This document shows, piece by piece, positions 51,898 to 60,885 of a stretch of 64,000 nucleotides of DNA. Source of the stretch: Desulfovibrio sp. (GTDB taxonomy: Bacteria; Desulfobacterota; Desulfovibrionia; Desulfovibrionales; Desulfovibrionaceae); contig JACRDI010000010.1 of NCBI GenBank assembly GCA_016218665.1, positions 37,000 through 100,999 of the forward strand, written 5' to 3'. Position numbers and translations under genes: made by a program. The stretch's first letter is position 1. The number at the start of each line of letters is the position of its first letter. Under the pieces are notes generated by a model. The model ran no database searches. It saw nothing but the letters and a program-made list of their open reading frames with translations, and had not been told where the DNA came from.

Positions 51898-52980
51898 GTG
51901 GCTAACGTTTTCGCCGGGCGCTCCGGCATCATGGCGGCGGGGGGAGCCATCGGGCTTGCGGCGGCGCTGCTGCAGTTCGCCGGCAATCCGGCCAACATGG
52001 GCATCTGCGTGGCCTGCTTCGTGCGCGACATCGCGGGCAGCCTGGGCCTGCACCAGGCCGGGGTGGTGCAGTACCTGCGGCCGGAAATACCCGCCTTCGT
52101 GCTGGGCTCCTTCCTGGCCGCGCTCATGACGGGCGAGTTCCGCGCCCGCGCGGGCTCGGCCCCGGCCACGCGCTTCTTTCTGGGCATGTGCGCCATGGCC
52201 GGAGCCCTGGTGTTCCTGGGCTGCCCCTGGCGCGCGCTGCTGCGTTTGGCCGGCGGCGACGGCAACGCCATCCTGGGCATCCTGGGGCTGGCCACGGGCG
52301 TGTTCGCGGGCACGCGCTTCTTCAAGGCCGGGTTCTCCCTGGGCCGGTCCCAACCGCAGCCCTGGTCTGCGGGCGGCATGATCGCCCTGGCGGCCGTTGC
52401 GCTGCTCGCGGCGCGCATCTTCCTCCAGCCCGACCCCGAGGCCGGGTATCTCGGCTGGCTGTGGGCCTCGGCCAAGGGGCCGGGCGCGGCCAGGGCTCCG
52501 CTGCTGATCTCCCTGGCCGGCGGCCTGCTCATCGGCATACTGGCCCAGCGCAGCCGCTTCTGCACCATGGGCGCCCTGCGCGACCTGTTCCTGTTCCGCC
52601 AGATCCACCTGTTCTCCGGCGTGCTGGCCTTCGTGGCCGTGGCCTTCGTGGCCAACCTCGCGCTGGGGCAGTTCAAGCCCGGCTTCGAGGGCCAGCCCAT
52701 CGCCCACACCGGCGGGCTCTGGAACTTCCTGGGCATGGCCGTGGCCGGCCTGGCCTTCGCCCTGGCCGGGGGCTGCCCCGGCCGCCAGCTCATCCTGGCG
52801 GGCGAGGGCGACGGCGACTCGGCGATCTTCGTGCTGGGCATGCTGGTGGCCGCCGGCCTGGCCCACAACTTCGGCTGGGCCAGCTCCCCGGCGGGCCTGG
52901 GCCCCAACGGCATGGCCGCCACCTTCGCGGCCCTGGGCTTCTGCCTGCTGGTGGGCGTCATGAACCTCAAAAAGGCCTAG
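51898..52980 (+). CDS. yedE: YedE-like sulfur/selenium membrane transporter
   Basis: A 360-residue YeeE/YedE-family protein with about ten helices. QRSRFCTMGALRDLFLFR (about residues 218-235) and GGCPGRQLILAGEGDGDS (about 297-314) are the conserved cysteine blocks of this family, which moves thiosulfate or selenium-related species. The GTG start follows a G-rich stretch and the frame begins cleanly. YedF/TusA follows after 11 bases and DUF3343 after that, a set found in selenium-handling bacteria. The role in selenium versus sulfur cannot be separated here. Confidence 0.82.
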   Translation: MANVFAGRSGIMAAGGAIGLAAALLQFAGNPANMGICVACFVRDIAGSLGLHQAGVVQYLRPEIPAFVLGSFLAALMTGEFRARAGSAPATRFFLGMCAMAGALVFLGCPWRALLRLAGGDGNAILGILGLATGVFAGTRFFKAGFSLGRSQPQPWSAGGMIALAAVALLAARIFLQPDPEAGYLGWLWASAKGPGAARAPLLISLAGGLLIGILAQRSRFCTMGALRDLFLFRQIHLFSGVLAFVAVAFVANLALGQFKPGFEGQPIAHTGGLWNFLGMAVAGLAFALAGGCPGRQLILAGEGDGDSAIFVLGMLVAAGLAHNFGWASSPAGLGPNGMAATFAALGFCLLVGVMNLKKA

Positions 52981-52991
52981 GGGGAAACGCC

Positions 52992-53213
52992 ATGGCTGCT
53001 CCGAAAATCGTGGACGCGCGCGGGCTCTCCTGCCCGCAGCCCGTGCTCATCGCTTCCGACGAGATGGACGCCCTGGGCTCCGGGCGCATGGAGGTGCTCA
53101 CCGACTGCGGCGCAAGCCCGGAGAACATCGGCCGGGCCGCCAAGGCCAAGGGCTGGAAGCTGGTCTCCAGCGCCGAAGAAAACGGAACCGTGCGTCTGGT
53201 GCTGGAAAAGTAG
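52992..53213 (+). CDS. yedF: YedF/TusA-like sulfurtransferase
   Basis: A 73-residue protein of the SirA/TusA/YedF fold. VDARGLSCPQPVLIASDEM carries the CPxP motif with the catalytic cysteine (about residue 14), and the C-terminal half forms the two-layer alpha/beta sandwich. It would accept a persulfide or selenium species from a partner such as YedE. It is shorter than full YedF, which has a second domain; that domain may correspond to the neighbouring gene. The stop TAG overlaps the next gene's GTG. Confidence 0.85.
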   Translation: MAAPKIVDARGLSCPQPVLIASDEMDALGSGRMEVLTDCGASPENIGRAAKAKGWKLVSSAEENGTVRLVLEK

Positions 53214-53794
53214 TGAAGCTTCCCTTCGGCCTCGGCGCAAAGAAGGCCGCCGCTGCGAAGCCCAAAGGCCATGACGCCTCCCACGCGCGGGGCGTCATGG
53301 CCTTCGCCCACACGGCGGAGGTCATCCGGGCCGAGGCGGCGCTCAAGGCCGCGGGCTTCCCGGTGCGGGTCATGGGCCCCCCGCCGGACATGCGCACCGG
53401 CTGCGACATGGTGGTGGAGTTCGAGCTCATGCGCGAGCCCTCCGCCCGCCGCGTGCTGGCGGAGGCCCGCCTTGCGCCCCTGGCCGTGGCCCCGGTGCGC
53501 GCGGGCATGCTGGAGCCGGTGTCGCTCTTTCAGAGCGTGGACTTCGGCCAGTGGCTCATGGTGCGCGCGGCCAACATGAAGGTCACGGTGGACAAGGAGA
53601 CCCGCGTCATCGTCAACGTGTCCGGGGGGGGCTGCCCGGACGTGCCCGCCCTGGCGGAGCTGATGGTGGGCCGCACCCTGGAGGACGCGCCCGCGCCCCT
53701 GGAGCGCGGCCAGACCCTGTGCTCCTACGCCCTGGAGCTGGCCTTTCGCGAGGCCCAGCGCCTGCTGCCGCTTGATGCGGGGAGCGCCTCATGA
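53213..53794 (+). CDS. DUF3343-containing protein with extension
   Basis: A 193-residue protein. A short cationic N-terminus rich in Ala/Lys precedes a domain with GVMAFAHTAEVIRAEAALKAAGFPVRVMGPP, the DUF3343 putative Se/S carrier pattern. The C-terminal part, about residues 100-180, has a VNVSGGGCPDVPALAELMVGR segment with a cysteine and glycine-rich turn. It starts at a GTG overlapping the yedF stop and ends overlapping the next gene as ATGA. Four tightly packed genes thus form one unit. Confidence 0.75.
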   Translation: MKLPFGLGAKKAAAAKPKGHDASHARGVMAFAHTAEVIRAEAALKAAGFPVRVMGPPPDMRTGCDMVVEFELMREPSARRVLAEARLAPLAVAPVRAGMLEPVSLFQSVDFGQWLMVRAANMKVTVDKETRVIVNVSGGGCPDVPALAELMVGRTLEDAPAPLERGQTLCSYALELAFREAQRLLPLDAGSAS

Positions 53795-54678
53795 ACGAGC
53801 CCTGTCTCCCCCCTTGGCTCATCGTCGGCACCGTGCCGGACGACGGCTTCGGCCTGGTTCAGGGGGAGTGCCGGTGGGACGCCTTCGGCTTGGCCGTTGC
53901 CGGCGTCCACGTGCCCGTGCGGCGCGGCACCCCGGCCCTTGTCGCCGCGGCCTGCGCGGCCTGCGCTGCCCTGGGCATCCCCGCGCCCCAGGCCCTGCTT
54001 GCGGGCGACGCCGGGCGCGGCGCGGGCAGCGCCAGGGCCTACGCCTGGCTCAGGGAAAAGCTCGCCGAACTGCGCCCCGGCGGCCTGACCTTCCACTATC
54101 TTTTTCCGGACCTGGCCGGGCACGACATGGCGCTCTTCGCCGCGCAGGACCTGCCGAGGCGGCCCCTGCTCGTGGCGGACGCGGGCTTCATGTACGCGGC
54201 CAAGATGAGCGGCCAGGCCCGTGAGTACGACCTCTTCACCCCGGACGCGGGGGAGCTGGCCTTCCTGGCCGACGAGCTGGCCCCGCACCCCTTCTATACG
54301 CGGGGCTTTCTGCTGGGGCCGGAGGCGGACACGCGGGACCTCATCCGCCGCGCCTGGGAGGGCGGCGGCGCGGCCCGCCACATGCTGGTGAAGGGGAGCT
54401 GCGACTTCGTGGTGCGGGAAGGGGAGATCCTGGCCGAGATTCCCGGCCCGCAGACCCCGGCCATGGAGGCCATCGGCGGCACGGGCGACACGCTGACCGG
54501 CATGGTCACGGCGCTGCTGATGGCCGGGCGCGAAGTGCCCCAGGCCTGCCGCGTGGCGGCGCTGGCAAACCGTCTGCTGGGCATCCTTGCCGGGCCAACG
54601 CCTGCCAGCCCCGTGGCGGCACTCATTCCGCACATAGCCGAGGCCCTGCGGCTGGCCGAGCGCGCCGAGACGGCATAG
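53791..54678 (+). CDS. Ribokinase-fold NAD(P)H-hydrate dehydratase-like protein
   Basis: A 295-residue protein with LLVADAGFMYAAKMSG, YDLFTPDAGELAFLAD and AIGGTGDTLTGMVTALL. The GGTGD motif (about residue 232) is the anion hole and base of the YjeF C-terminal/carbohydrate kinase fold. An N-terminal NAD(P)HX epimerase domain is missing and the early residues differ from standard NNRD, so a kinase of another small molecule is possible. It closes the YedE-YedF-DUF3343 unit, suggesting a linked but unknown role in sulfur or selenium handling. Confidence 0.65.
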   Translation: MNEPCLPPWLIVGTVPDDGFGLVQGECRWDAFGLAVAGVHVPVRRGTPALVAAACAACAALGIPAPQALLAGDAGRGAGSARAYAWLREKLAELRPGGLTFHYLFPDLAGHDMALFAAQDLPRRPLLVADAGFMYAAKMSGQAREYDLFTPDAGELAFLADELAPHPFYTRGFLLGPEADTRDLIRRAWEGGGAARHMLVKGSCDFVVREGEILAEIPGPQTPAMEAIGGTGDTLTGMVTALLMAGREVPQACRVAALANRLLGILAGPTPASPVAALIPHIAEALRLAERAETA

Positions 54679-54880
54679 GAAGGCGGGAGCAGAGGGACGA
54701 CGGCGTTGCGGCAAAGGCGGGGCGTTGTGCCTGTTTTGTGCCCCGCAGGCCAGGAGGCTGCGCCCCCTGGACCCGCTGCGTGGGAGTGGAATCCCGGAGC
54801 CACCAGCCGTGGCCGGACGCCGGAGCTGCCTGTGGCCGCTTCGCCAGGGACGCACGCCGCGCCGCCGACGGCTGGGCCTG

Positions 54881-55084
54881 CTACTTTCCGGCCTTCCGGC
54901 GCACGGTGACGCTCTCGCCGCCGATGCCCCAGTTGTCCGTGTCCACCTCGTCGATGACCACCACCGTGGTGGCCGGGTTCTTGCCCAGGGTGTCGCGCAG
55001 CAACTCGGTCACGCCCTTGATGAGCGCGGCCTTCTGCTCCACGGTGGCCCCTTCGCGGGTGATCTTGATGTTCACGTAAGGCAT
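54881..55084 (-). CDS. 4-oxalocrotonate tautomerase family protein
   Basis: A 67-residue tautomerase. It begins MPYVNIKITREG; removal of Met would expose the catalytic Pro1. VEQKAALIKGVTELL and VVVIDEVDTDNWGIGGESV are the standard family body. The ATG at 55084 is chosen because the extra 17 residues in the track would bury Pro1. AAGGAG lies upstream. It is divergent from hisS; substrate unknown. Confidence 0.88.
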   Translation of the reverse strand: MPYVNIKITREGATVEQKAALIKGVTELLRDTLGKNPATTVVVIDEVDTDNWGIGGESVTVRRKAGK

Positions 55085-55128
55085 GGCGGACTCCTTGAAA
55101 TCGGCCGCGGTGCAGGCCTGTTGCGGTT

Positions 55129-55157
55129 TTGACAATGATGTTTGAGGAAGGTATATT
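55129..55157 (+). promoter_or_regulatory. Near-consensus sigma70 promoter for hisS
   Basis: TTGACA and TATATT are separated by exactly 17 bases, giving a start site about 30 bases before the hisS ATG at 55195. Confidence 0.85.
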
Positions 55158-55194
55158 CCCCGCCTTTCCGAACCTCAACAGCAAAACGGAACCA

Positions 55195-56424
55195 ATGAGC
55201 GCCATCCAGAAAATCAAGGGCTTCGCCGACCTGTTCCCCGAGGACGCGGCGAGCTTCACCCACATGGAAGCCCAGGCGCGCGCGATCTTCGGCCGCTTCG
55301 GCTTCGGCGAGCTGCGCACGCCCGTGCTTGAGCGCACCGAACTCTTTGCCAAGGGCATCGGCGAGGACACGGACGTTGTGGGCAAGGAGATGTACACCTT
55401 CACCGACCGCGGCGACCGCTCCCTGACTCTGCGGCCCGAGGCCACGGCCGGAGCGCTGCGCGCCGCCATCGAGGCCGGGGCCATCGAGCCCGGCCGCGCC
55501 ACCCGTCTGTACACCTTCGGCCCCATGTTCCGCTACGAGCGCCCGCAAAAGGGCCGCATGCGCCAGTTCCACCAGATCAACGCCGAGCTGCTGGGCAGCC
55601 CGGAGCCCCAGGCCGACGTGGAAGTGATCCTCATGCTGGAGGACTTCCTGTCGTCGCTCGGCATCGCGGAACTTTCCTTCGAGCTGAACTCCCTTGGCTG
55701 CCGCGAGTGCCGGCCGGTCTACCGCGCCGCCCTCACCGCCTATTTCGAGGCCCTGGATCACGAAAAGCTGTGCGAGGACTGCAAGCGCCGCATGCACACC
55801 AACCCCCTGCGCGTGCTGGACTGCAAGGTGCCCGCGTGCAAGGCCCTGGTGAAGGACGCCCCGGCCATCGGCGACCACCTCTGCGGCGGCTGCCGCGAGC
55901 ACTTCGACGCCGTGCTCTCCCTGGTGGACAGGGCGGGACTCAAATATACGCTGAATCCCCGGCTGGTGCGCGGGCTGGACTACTACCAGCGCACCACCTT
56001 CGAGGTCACCAGCGGAGCCATCGGCTCCCAGACGGCGGTGGCCGGCGGCGGCCGCTACGACGGGCTGGTGCAGCTCCTCGGCGGGCCGGACGCCCCCGGC
56101 GTGGGCTTCGCCTGCGGCATGGAGCGCCTGGCCATGCTGATGGAAAAGCCGGAGCTGCCCCGGCCGGACTTCTTCCTGGCCGTCACCGAGCCCCAGGCGG
56201 TGGACACGGCCATCCTGCTGGCGCACAAGCTGCGCAAGCGCGGCCTGGCGGGAGAGTGCGACTACGCAAGCGGCAGCATGAAGAGCCGCCTGCGCCACGC
56301 GGGCCGCATCCGGGCCAGGAAATGCTACATCATCGGGGCCGACGAGTTCGCAAACGGCCAGGTGACGGTGAAGGACATGGAAGACGGCGAGCAGATCAGG
56401 CTCGACATCGCCGTTTTCGACTAG
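55195..56424 (+). CDS. hisS: Histidine-tRNA ligase
   Basis: A 409-residue class II aminoacyl-tRNA synthetase. Motif 2 is RYERPQKGRMRQFHQ (about residues 115-129), GLDYYQRTTFEV (about 261-272) is the histidine-binding region and GFACGMERL (about 303-311) is motif 3; the C-terminal anticodon domain ends MEDGEQIRLDIAVF. The ATG at 55195 fits the family start MSAIQKIKGFADLFP; the track's earlier ATG would lie at the promoter. aspS follows after 84 bases. Confidence 0.96.
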   Translation: MSAIQKIKGFADLFPEDAASFTHMEAQARAIFGRFGFGELRTPVLERTELFAKGIGEDTDVVGKEMYTFTDRGDRSLTLRPEATAGALRAAIEAGAIEPGRATRLYTFGPMFRYERPQKGRMRQFHQINAELLGSPEPQADVEVILMLEDFLSSLGIAELSFELNSLGCRECRPVYRAALTAYFEALDHEKLCEDCKRRMHTNPLRVLDCKVPACKALVKDAPAIGDHLCGGCREHFDAVLSLVDRAGLKYTLNPRLVRGLDYYQRTTFEVTSGAIGSQTAVAGGGRYDGLVQLLGGPDAPGVGFACGMERLAMLMEKPELPRPDFFLAVTEPQAVDTAILLAHKLRKRGLAGECDYASGSMKSRLRHAGRIRARKCYIIGADEFANGQVTVKDMEDGEQIRLDIAVFD

Positions 56425-56508
56425 CCCCGGCGGCTGGCCCCCGGGCACGACCACGAAAGCACACCGCGCCGCCTGACCGGCGGCGACATTTTCGCACAAG
56501 GAAGCATC

Positions 56509-58380
56509 ATGACCGAACAGACGAACACCCAGGCTCAGGGCGAGGAACGCGACTACGACGAGTACCGGGTCATCGAGGACCTGGGCGGCTGGAAGCGCAC
56601 CCACAACTGCAACCAGCTCACCGCGGCCGACCTGGACAAGGAAGTCACCCTCATGGGCTGGGTGCAGTTTAGGCGCGACCACGGCGGCCTCATCTTCATC
56701 GACCTGCGCGACCGCGAGGGCCTGACCCAGACGGTGTTCAGCCCCGAGGAAGCCCCGGAGGCCCACGAGCGCGCCCACGCCATCCGCGTGGAGTACGTCG
56801 TGGCCCTGCGCGGCATCGTGCGCCGCCGGCCCGAGGGCATGGCCAACCCCGGCATGACCACCGGCGAGATCGAGGTGTACGTGCACGAGTGGAAGCTCCT
56901 GAACACCTCCGACACGCCGCCCTTCCCCATCGAGGACCGCGTGGACGCGGCGGAGATGCTGCGCCTCAAGTACCGCTACCTGGACCTGCGCCGCCCGCGC
57001 CTGGCCAAGAACTTCATCCTGCGCAACAAGGCCGCCCAGAGCGTGCGCCGCTACCTGGACGGCCTGGGCTTCCTGGAGATCGAGACGCCCGTGCTGACCA
57101 AGAGCACCCCCGAGGGCGCACGCGACTTCCTGGTGCCCAGCCGCCTGTCCCAGGGCATGTTCTACGCCCTGCCGCAGAGCCCGCAGATATTCAAGCAGCT
57201 CTTGATGGTGGCCGGGCTGGACCGCTACTTCCAGATCGTCAAGTGCTTCCGCGACGAGGACCTGCGCGCCGACCGCCAGCCCGAGTTCACCCAGATCGAC
57301 ATCGAGATGAGCTTCCCGGACGAGGAGCAGATCATGGGCATGGCCGAGGGCCTTGTGCGCACGCTCTTCAAGGAGACCATCGGCGCCGAGCTGCCCGCCG
57401 CCTTCCCGCGCATGACCTACAAGCAGGCCATGGACGACTACGGCTCCGACAAGCCCGATGTCCGCTTCGAGCTCAAGCTTGTGGACGTGAAGGACATCTT
57501 CGCGGGCGGCGGGTTCAAGGTCTTCGCGGCCGCGCCCTGCCTGAAGGCCCTGCGCGTGGCCGGCGGCCTGGAGCTCTCGCGCAAGGAGATCGACGACTAC
57601 ACCGAGTTCGTGAAGATCTACGGCGCACAGGGTCTGGCCTGGATCAAGGTGAAGGAGGACGGCGAGTGGCAGTCGCCCATCGTCAAGTTCTTCTCCGAGG
57701 ACGAGAAAAAGGCCCTTGCGACGCGCCTGGGCATGCAGAACGGCGACATCGTGTTCTTCCAGGCCGCGCCGGAAGACGTGGCCAACGCCGCCCTGGGCAA
57801 CCTGCGGCTCAAGCTGGGCGAGCGTTTCGGCCTCATCGACGAGAAGGCCTTCGCCCCCCTGTGGGTGACGGACTTCCCCCTGCTGGAATACGACCCCGAG
57901 GACAAGCGCTGGGTGGCCAAGCACCATCCCTTCACCTCGCCCCAGCCCGGCCAGATGGAAACCATCGCCACCGATCCGGGCGGAGCCCTGGCGAGAGCCT
58001 ACGACCTGGTGCTGAACGGCAGCGAGATCGGCGGAGGCTCCATCCGCATCCACACCCCGGCCGCGCAGAAGGCCATGTTCAGCGCGCTGGGCATCGCCGA
58101 CGAGGAGGCCGAGGAGAAGTTCGGCTTCCTCATCGAGGCGCTCAAGTACGGCGCGCCCCCGCACGGCGGCATTGCCTTTGGCCTGGACCGCATTATCATG
58201 ATCCTGACGGGGTCCAAAAGCATCCGCGACGTCATCGCCTTCCCCAAGACGCAGAAGGCCACCTGCCTGATGACCGAGGCCCCCAACGTCGTCGGCAAGC
58301 GCCAGCTGCGCGAGCTGGGCATCCAGCTGCGGGAGAAGGCCGCGGAAGCCCCCGCTGACACGAAAAAGAACGAGGCCTAA
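56509..58380 (+). CDS. aspS: Aspartate-tRNA ligase (bacterial type)
   Basis: A 623-residue class II synthetase. The N-terminal OB-fold has TLMGWVQFRRDHGGLIFIDLRDR (about residues 47-69), then the flipping loop and catalytic region RDFLVPSR, CFRDEDLRADRQPEFTQID (motif 2) and GGIAFGLDRIIMIL (motif 3, about 555). The inserted GAD domain is present. Whether it is discriminating or also charges tRNA-Asn cannot be read safely. AAGGAAG precedes the ATG, and def starts immediately after its stop. Confidence 0.96.
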   Translation: MTEQTNTQAQGEERDYDEYRVIEDLGGWKRTHNCNQLTAADLDKEVTLMGWVQFRRDHGGLIFIDLRDREGLTQTVFSPEEAPEAHERAHAIRVEYVVALRGIVRRRPEGMANPGMTTGEIEVYVHEWKLLNTSDTPPFPIEDRVDAAEMLRLKYRYLDLRRPRLAKNFILRNKAAQSVRRYLDGLGFLEIETPVLTKSTPEGARDFLVPSRLSQGMFYALPQSPQIFKQLLMVAGLDRYFQIVKCFRDEDLRADRQPEFTQIDIEMSFPDEEQIMGMAEGLVRTLFKETIGAELPAAFPRMTYKQAMDDYGSDKPDVRFELKLVDVKDIFAGGGFKVFAAAPCLKALRVAGGLELSRKEIDDYTEFVKIYGAQGLAWIKVKEDGEWQSPIVKFFSEDEKKALATRLGMQNGDIVFFQAAPEDVANAALGNLRLKLGERFGLIDEKAFAPLWVTDFPLLEYDPEDKRWVAKHHPFTSPQPGQMETIATDPGGALARAYDLVLNGSEIGGGSIRIHTPAAQKAMFSALGIADEEAEEKFGFLIEALKYGAPPHGGIAFGLDRIIMILTGSKSIRDVIAFPKTQKATCLMTEAPNVVGKRQLRELGIQLREKAAEAPADTKKNEA

Positions 58381-58884
58381 ATGGCGAAACTGCCCATCTT
58401 CACCTATCCGGCTCCCGTGCTGGCCCAGAAAGCGCAGCCCGTGGCCGAGATCACGCCCGAGATCGCCATGCTCATCGAAGACATGATCGAGACCATGTAC
58501 GAGAGCGACGGCGTGGGCCTGGCCGCGCCGCAGGTTGGCAAGAGCATCCGGCTCATCACCCTGGACGAGACCGGCCCCAAGGAGCGCAAGAGCCCCATGG
58601 TGCTGATCAACCCGGAGTACCTGGAACAGAGCGGCGTCAAGGAATCCGAGGAGTCCTGCCTGTCGCTGCCCACCTTCTCCTGCAAGGTCAAGCGCTTCGA
58701 GACCATCACCGTGAAGGGGCTGGACCAGAAGGGCGAGGTGATCGAGATCAAGGCCGAGGGCCTGCTGGCCATCATCCTCCAGCACGAGATCGACCACCTG
58801 GACGGCAAGACCCTGGTGGACCACGCCAGCCGGCTCAAGCGCACCATGTACGACAGCAAGGTCAAGAAGTGGAAAAAAGACTAG
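58381..58884 (+). CDS. def: Peptide deformylase
   Basis: A 167-residue metalloenzyme that removes formyl from nascent proteins. The three family motifs are present: GVGLAAPQVG (about residues 43-52), EESCLSLP with the metal-binding Cys (about 88-95), and QHEIDHLDG with the HExxH metal site (about 130-138). It starts directly after the aspS stop and overlaps fmt by 16 bases. Confidence 0.97.
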   Translation: MAKLPIFTYPAPVLAQKAQPVAEITPEIAMLIEDMIETMYESDGVGLAAPQVGKSIRLITLDETGPKERKSPMVLINPEYLEQSGVKESEESCLSLPTFSCKVKRFETITVKGLDQKGEVIEIKAEGLLAIILQHEIDHLDGKTLVDHASRLKRTMYDSKVKKWKKD

Positions 58885-59921
58885 CGGTGGACGCCAGCGG
58901 CGAGGAAGTGGAGCTGAAAAACCCCACGCCGGAGCGGGACTACCCGGTTCCGCCCCTGCGCGTGGTGTTCATGGGCACCCCGGACTTCGCCGCCGCAAGC
59001 CTCAAGGCGCTCATCGCCTGGCCCGGGGCGGAGGTCCTCTGCGTGTACACCCAGCCCGACCGCCCCTGCGGCCGCGGGCAGGAGTGCGTGCCCTCGCCGG
59101 TGAAGCGCGCGGCCCTTGAGGCTGGCCCCGGCCATAAGATTGAAGTCCGCCAGCCGCTGAACTTCAAGGACCAGGCCGACGTGGACGCCCTGCGCGCCCT
59201 TTCCTTCGACGTACTCGTGGTGGCGGCCTACGGGCTCATCCTGCCGCAAAGCGTGCTCGACGCGCCGAGGCTCATGCCCGTGAACGTGCACGCGAGCCTC
59301 CTGCCGCGCTGGCGCGGGGCCGCGCCCATCCAGCGCGCCCTGGAGGCCGGGGATCTGGTCACCGGCATCACCATCATGAAGATGGAGCTGGGGCTTGATT
59401 CCGGGCCCATCCTGCTGCAGCGTGCCCTGCGCATCGCCGACGGAGACACCGCTGGCAGCCTGCACGACGAGCTGGCCGAAATGGGGGCCGAGGCCCTGCT
59501 GGACGCCCTCACCCGCCTGCCACAGGGCCGGCTCATGCAGCTGGCCCAGGACGAGGCGCGCGTCACCCACGCGCCCAAGCTTTCCAAAGAGGAAGGCCTC
59601 ATCGACTGGAACCGCGCGGCCGAGCCCCTGCACAACCACATCCGGGCCATGCACCCCTGGCCGGGCGCGTTCTTCGACTGGGAACAGGCACCGGGCAAGG
59701 TGCTGCGGCTCAACATCGAGCCCGGGACCATCGGCGCGGACAAGCCCTCCGGCATGGCCCCGGGCACGGTCATGGGCCTGGTGGACACCCCGGATGGCCA
59801 GCGGCTGGCCATCGCCACGGCGGACAAGCTCTACCTGGTGGCGCGCATCACCCCCCGGGGCAAGAAGCCCCAGGACGCCAAGGCCTTCGCCTGCGGCTAC
59901 CTCAAGGCCTGCCAGGGCTAG
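58869..59921 (+). CDS. fmt: Methionyl-tRNA formyltransferase
   Basis: A 350-residue enzyme that formylates initiator Met-tRNA. RVVFMGTPDFAAASLKAL (about residues 31-48), VNVHASLLPRWRGAAPIQRA with the catalytic Asn/His, and GLDSGPILLQ with the Asp are diagnostic, followed by the C-terminal tRNA-binding domain. The frame has about 30 residues before the usual start; candidate starts are GTG 58869 (used), GTG 58887 and GTG 58962. The last would fit the family length best but has a distant RBS. Confidence 0.93.
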   Translation: MEKRLAVDASGEEVELKNPTPERDYPVPPLRVVFMGTPDFAAASLKALIAWPGAEVLCVYTQPDRPCGRGQECVPSPVKRAALEAGPGHKIEVRQPLNFKDQADVDALRALSFDVLVVAAYGLILPQSVLDAPRLMPVNVHASLLPRWRGAAPIQRALEAGDLVTGITIMKMELGLDSGPILLQRALRIADGDTAGSLHDELAEMGAEALLDALTRLPQGRLMQLAQDEARVTHAPKLSKEEGLIDWNRAAEPLHNHIRAMHPWPGAFFDWEQAPGKVLRLNIEPGTIGADKPSGMAPGTVMGLVDTPDGQRLAIATADKLYLVARITPRGKKPQDAKAFACGYLKACQG

Positions 59922-59940
59922 CGGCGCGCCGGAGAACAGC

Positions 59941-60705
59941 ATGGACGGCACGGGCGGCTCCTCGCGAAAGCGCCTGTTCATCGGGCTCATCGGGGGCACC
60001 TGCGCGCTGGTGTGCGCCTTCCTCGTGCTTTTGTGGGTGGTGCCCTACGTGGGCCTGCGCAACCTGCACCCGGCCGCGCCCTGGGTGCTGGGCGCCGTCA
60101 TCGGCGTGCTCCTGCTCCTGGTGCTCTGGGCCTCCCTGGGCCTGCTGCTGAGCATCGTGATGCCCCGTCCGCTGCCCCTGGCCGGGCGGGTGCGCGGGGT
60201 CACGGTGAAGCTGCTCCTGCCGCTCATGAGCCTGCTGGGCCGGGCGCTGGGCTTCTCCAAGGAGGACATCCACACCTCCTTCATCAAGGTGAACAACGAG
60301 CTGGTGCTGCGCGAGCTGGGGCGCTTCGCTCCGGACAAGATTCTGCTGCTCATGCCGCACTGCCTGCAGAACAGCCGCTGCGACATGCGGCTCACCTACG
60401 ACATCGACAACTGCAAGCGCTGCGGCCTGTGCCCCATCACCGGGCTGCTGGACCTGCGCGACCGCTACGGCGTGCACCTGGCCATCGCCACGGGCGGCAC
60501 CATCGCCCGGCGCATCGTGGTGCAGAAGCGCCCGGCCATCATCATCGCCGTGGCCTGCTACCGCGACCTTTCCTCGGGCATTCAGGACACCTATCCGCTG
60601 CCCGTGTTCGGCGTGCTGAACGAGCGCCCCAAGGGCCCCTGCCTGGACACCACGGTGCCGGTGGAGCGGCTGGAAGAGGCGCTGCAAAGGTTCCTGAAAA
60701 AGTAG
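59941..60705 (+). CDS. DUF116 membrane protein
   Basis: A 254-residue protein with two N-terminal helices (about residues 12-35 and 48-70) and a cytoplasmic domain of the DUF116 family. CLQNSRCDMRLTYDIDNCKRCGLCPI (cysteines in about residues 141-163; quoted pieces CLQNSRC and CKRCGLCP) looks like an Fe-S or zinc site, and ATGGTIARRIV and VACYRDLSSGI follow. It starts 19 bases after fmt, and this def-fmt-DUF116 order is common in related bacteria. Function unknown. Confidence 0.82.
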   Translation: MDGTGGSSRKRLFIGLIGGTCALVCAFLVLLWVVPYVGLRNLHPAAPWVLGAVIGVLLLLVLWASLGLLLSIVMPRPLPLAGRVRGVTVKLLLPLMSLLGRALGFSKEDIHTSFIKVNNELVLRELGRFAPDKILLLMPHCLQNSRCDMRLTYDIDNCKRCGLCPITGLLDLRDRYGVHLAIATGGTIARRIVVQKRPAIIIAVACYRDLSSGIQDTYPLPVFGVLNERPKGPCLDTTVPVERLEEALQRFLKK

Positions 60706-60795
60706 GGCGGCCTTGCCTCCGCATATTCTCCCGCTTTTGCCTCCCCCCCGCTTGCGCCACCGGCAGCAGGCGCGGCCAAAAACAAGAAGGGTCAT

Positions 60796-60823
60796 CTGAC
60801 ATTTTTCAGGACATGAATAATCT
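60796..60823 (+). promoter_or_regulatory. Weak promoter candidate upstream of fic
   Basis: CTGACA and TAATCT are separated by 16 bases in an AT-rich stretch (about 60790-60885) that contrasts with the GC-rich surroundings. The -10 is poor and the distance to the ATG is about 60 bases. Confidence 0.3.
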
Positions 60824-60885
60824 AGACTTAATCAAAGTGTTAGATAGATCATGGTGTTGAATGGGACAAAATTAGGGATAATAAT

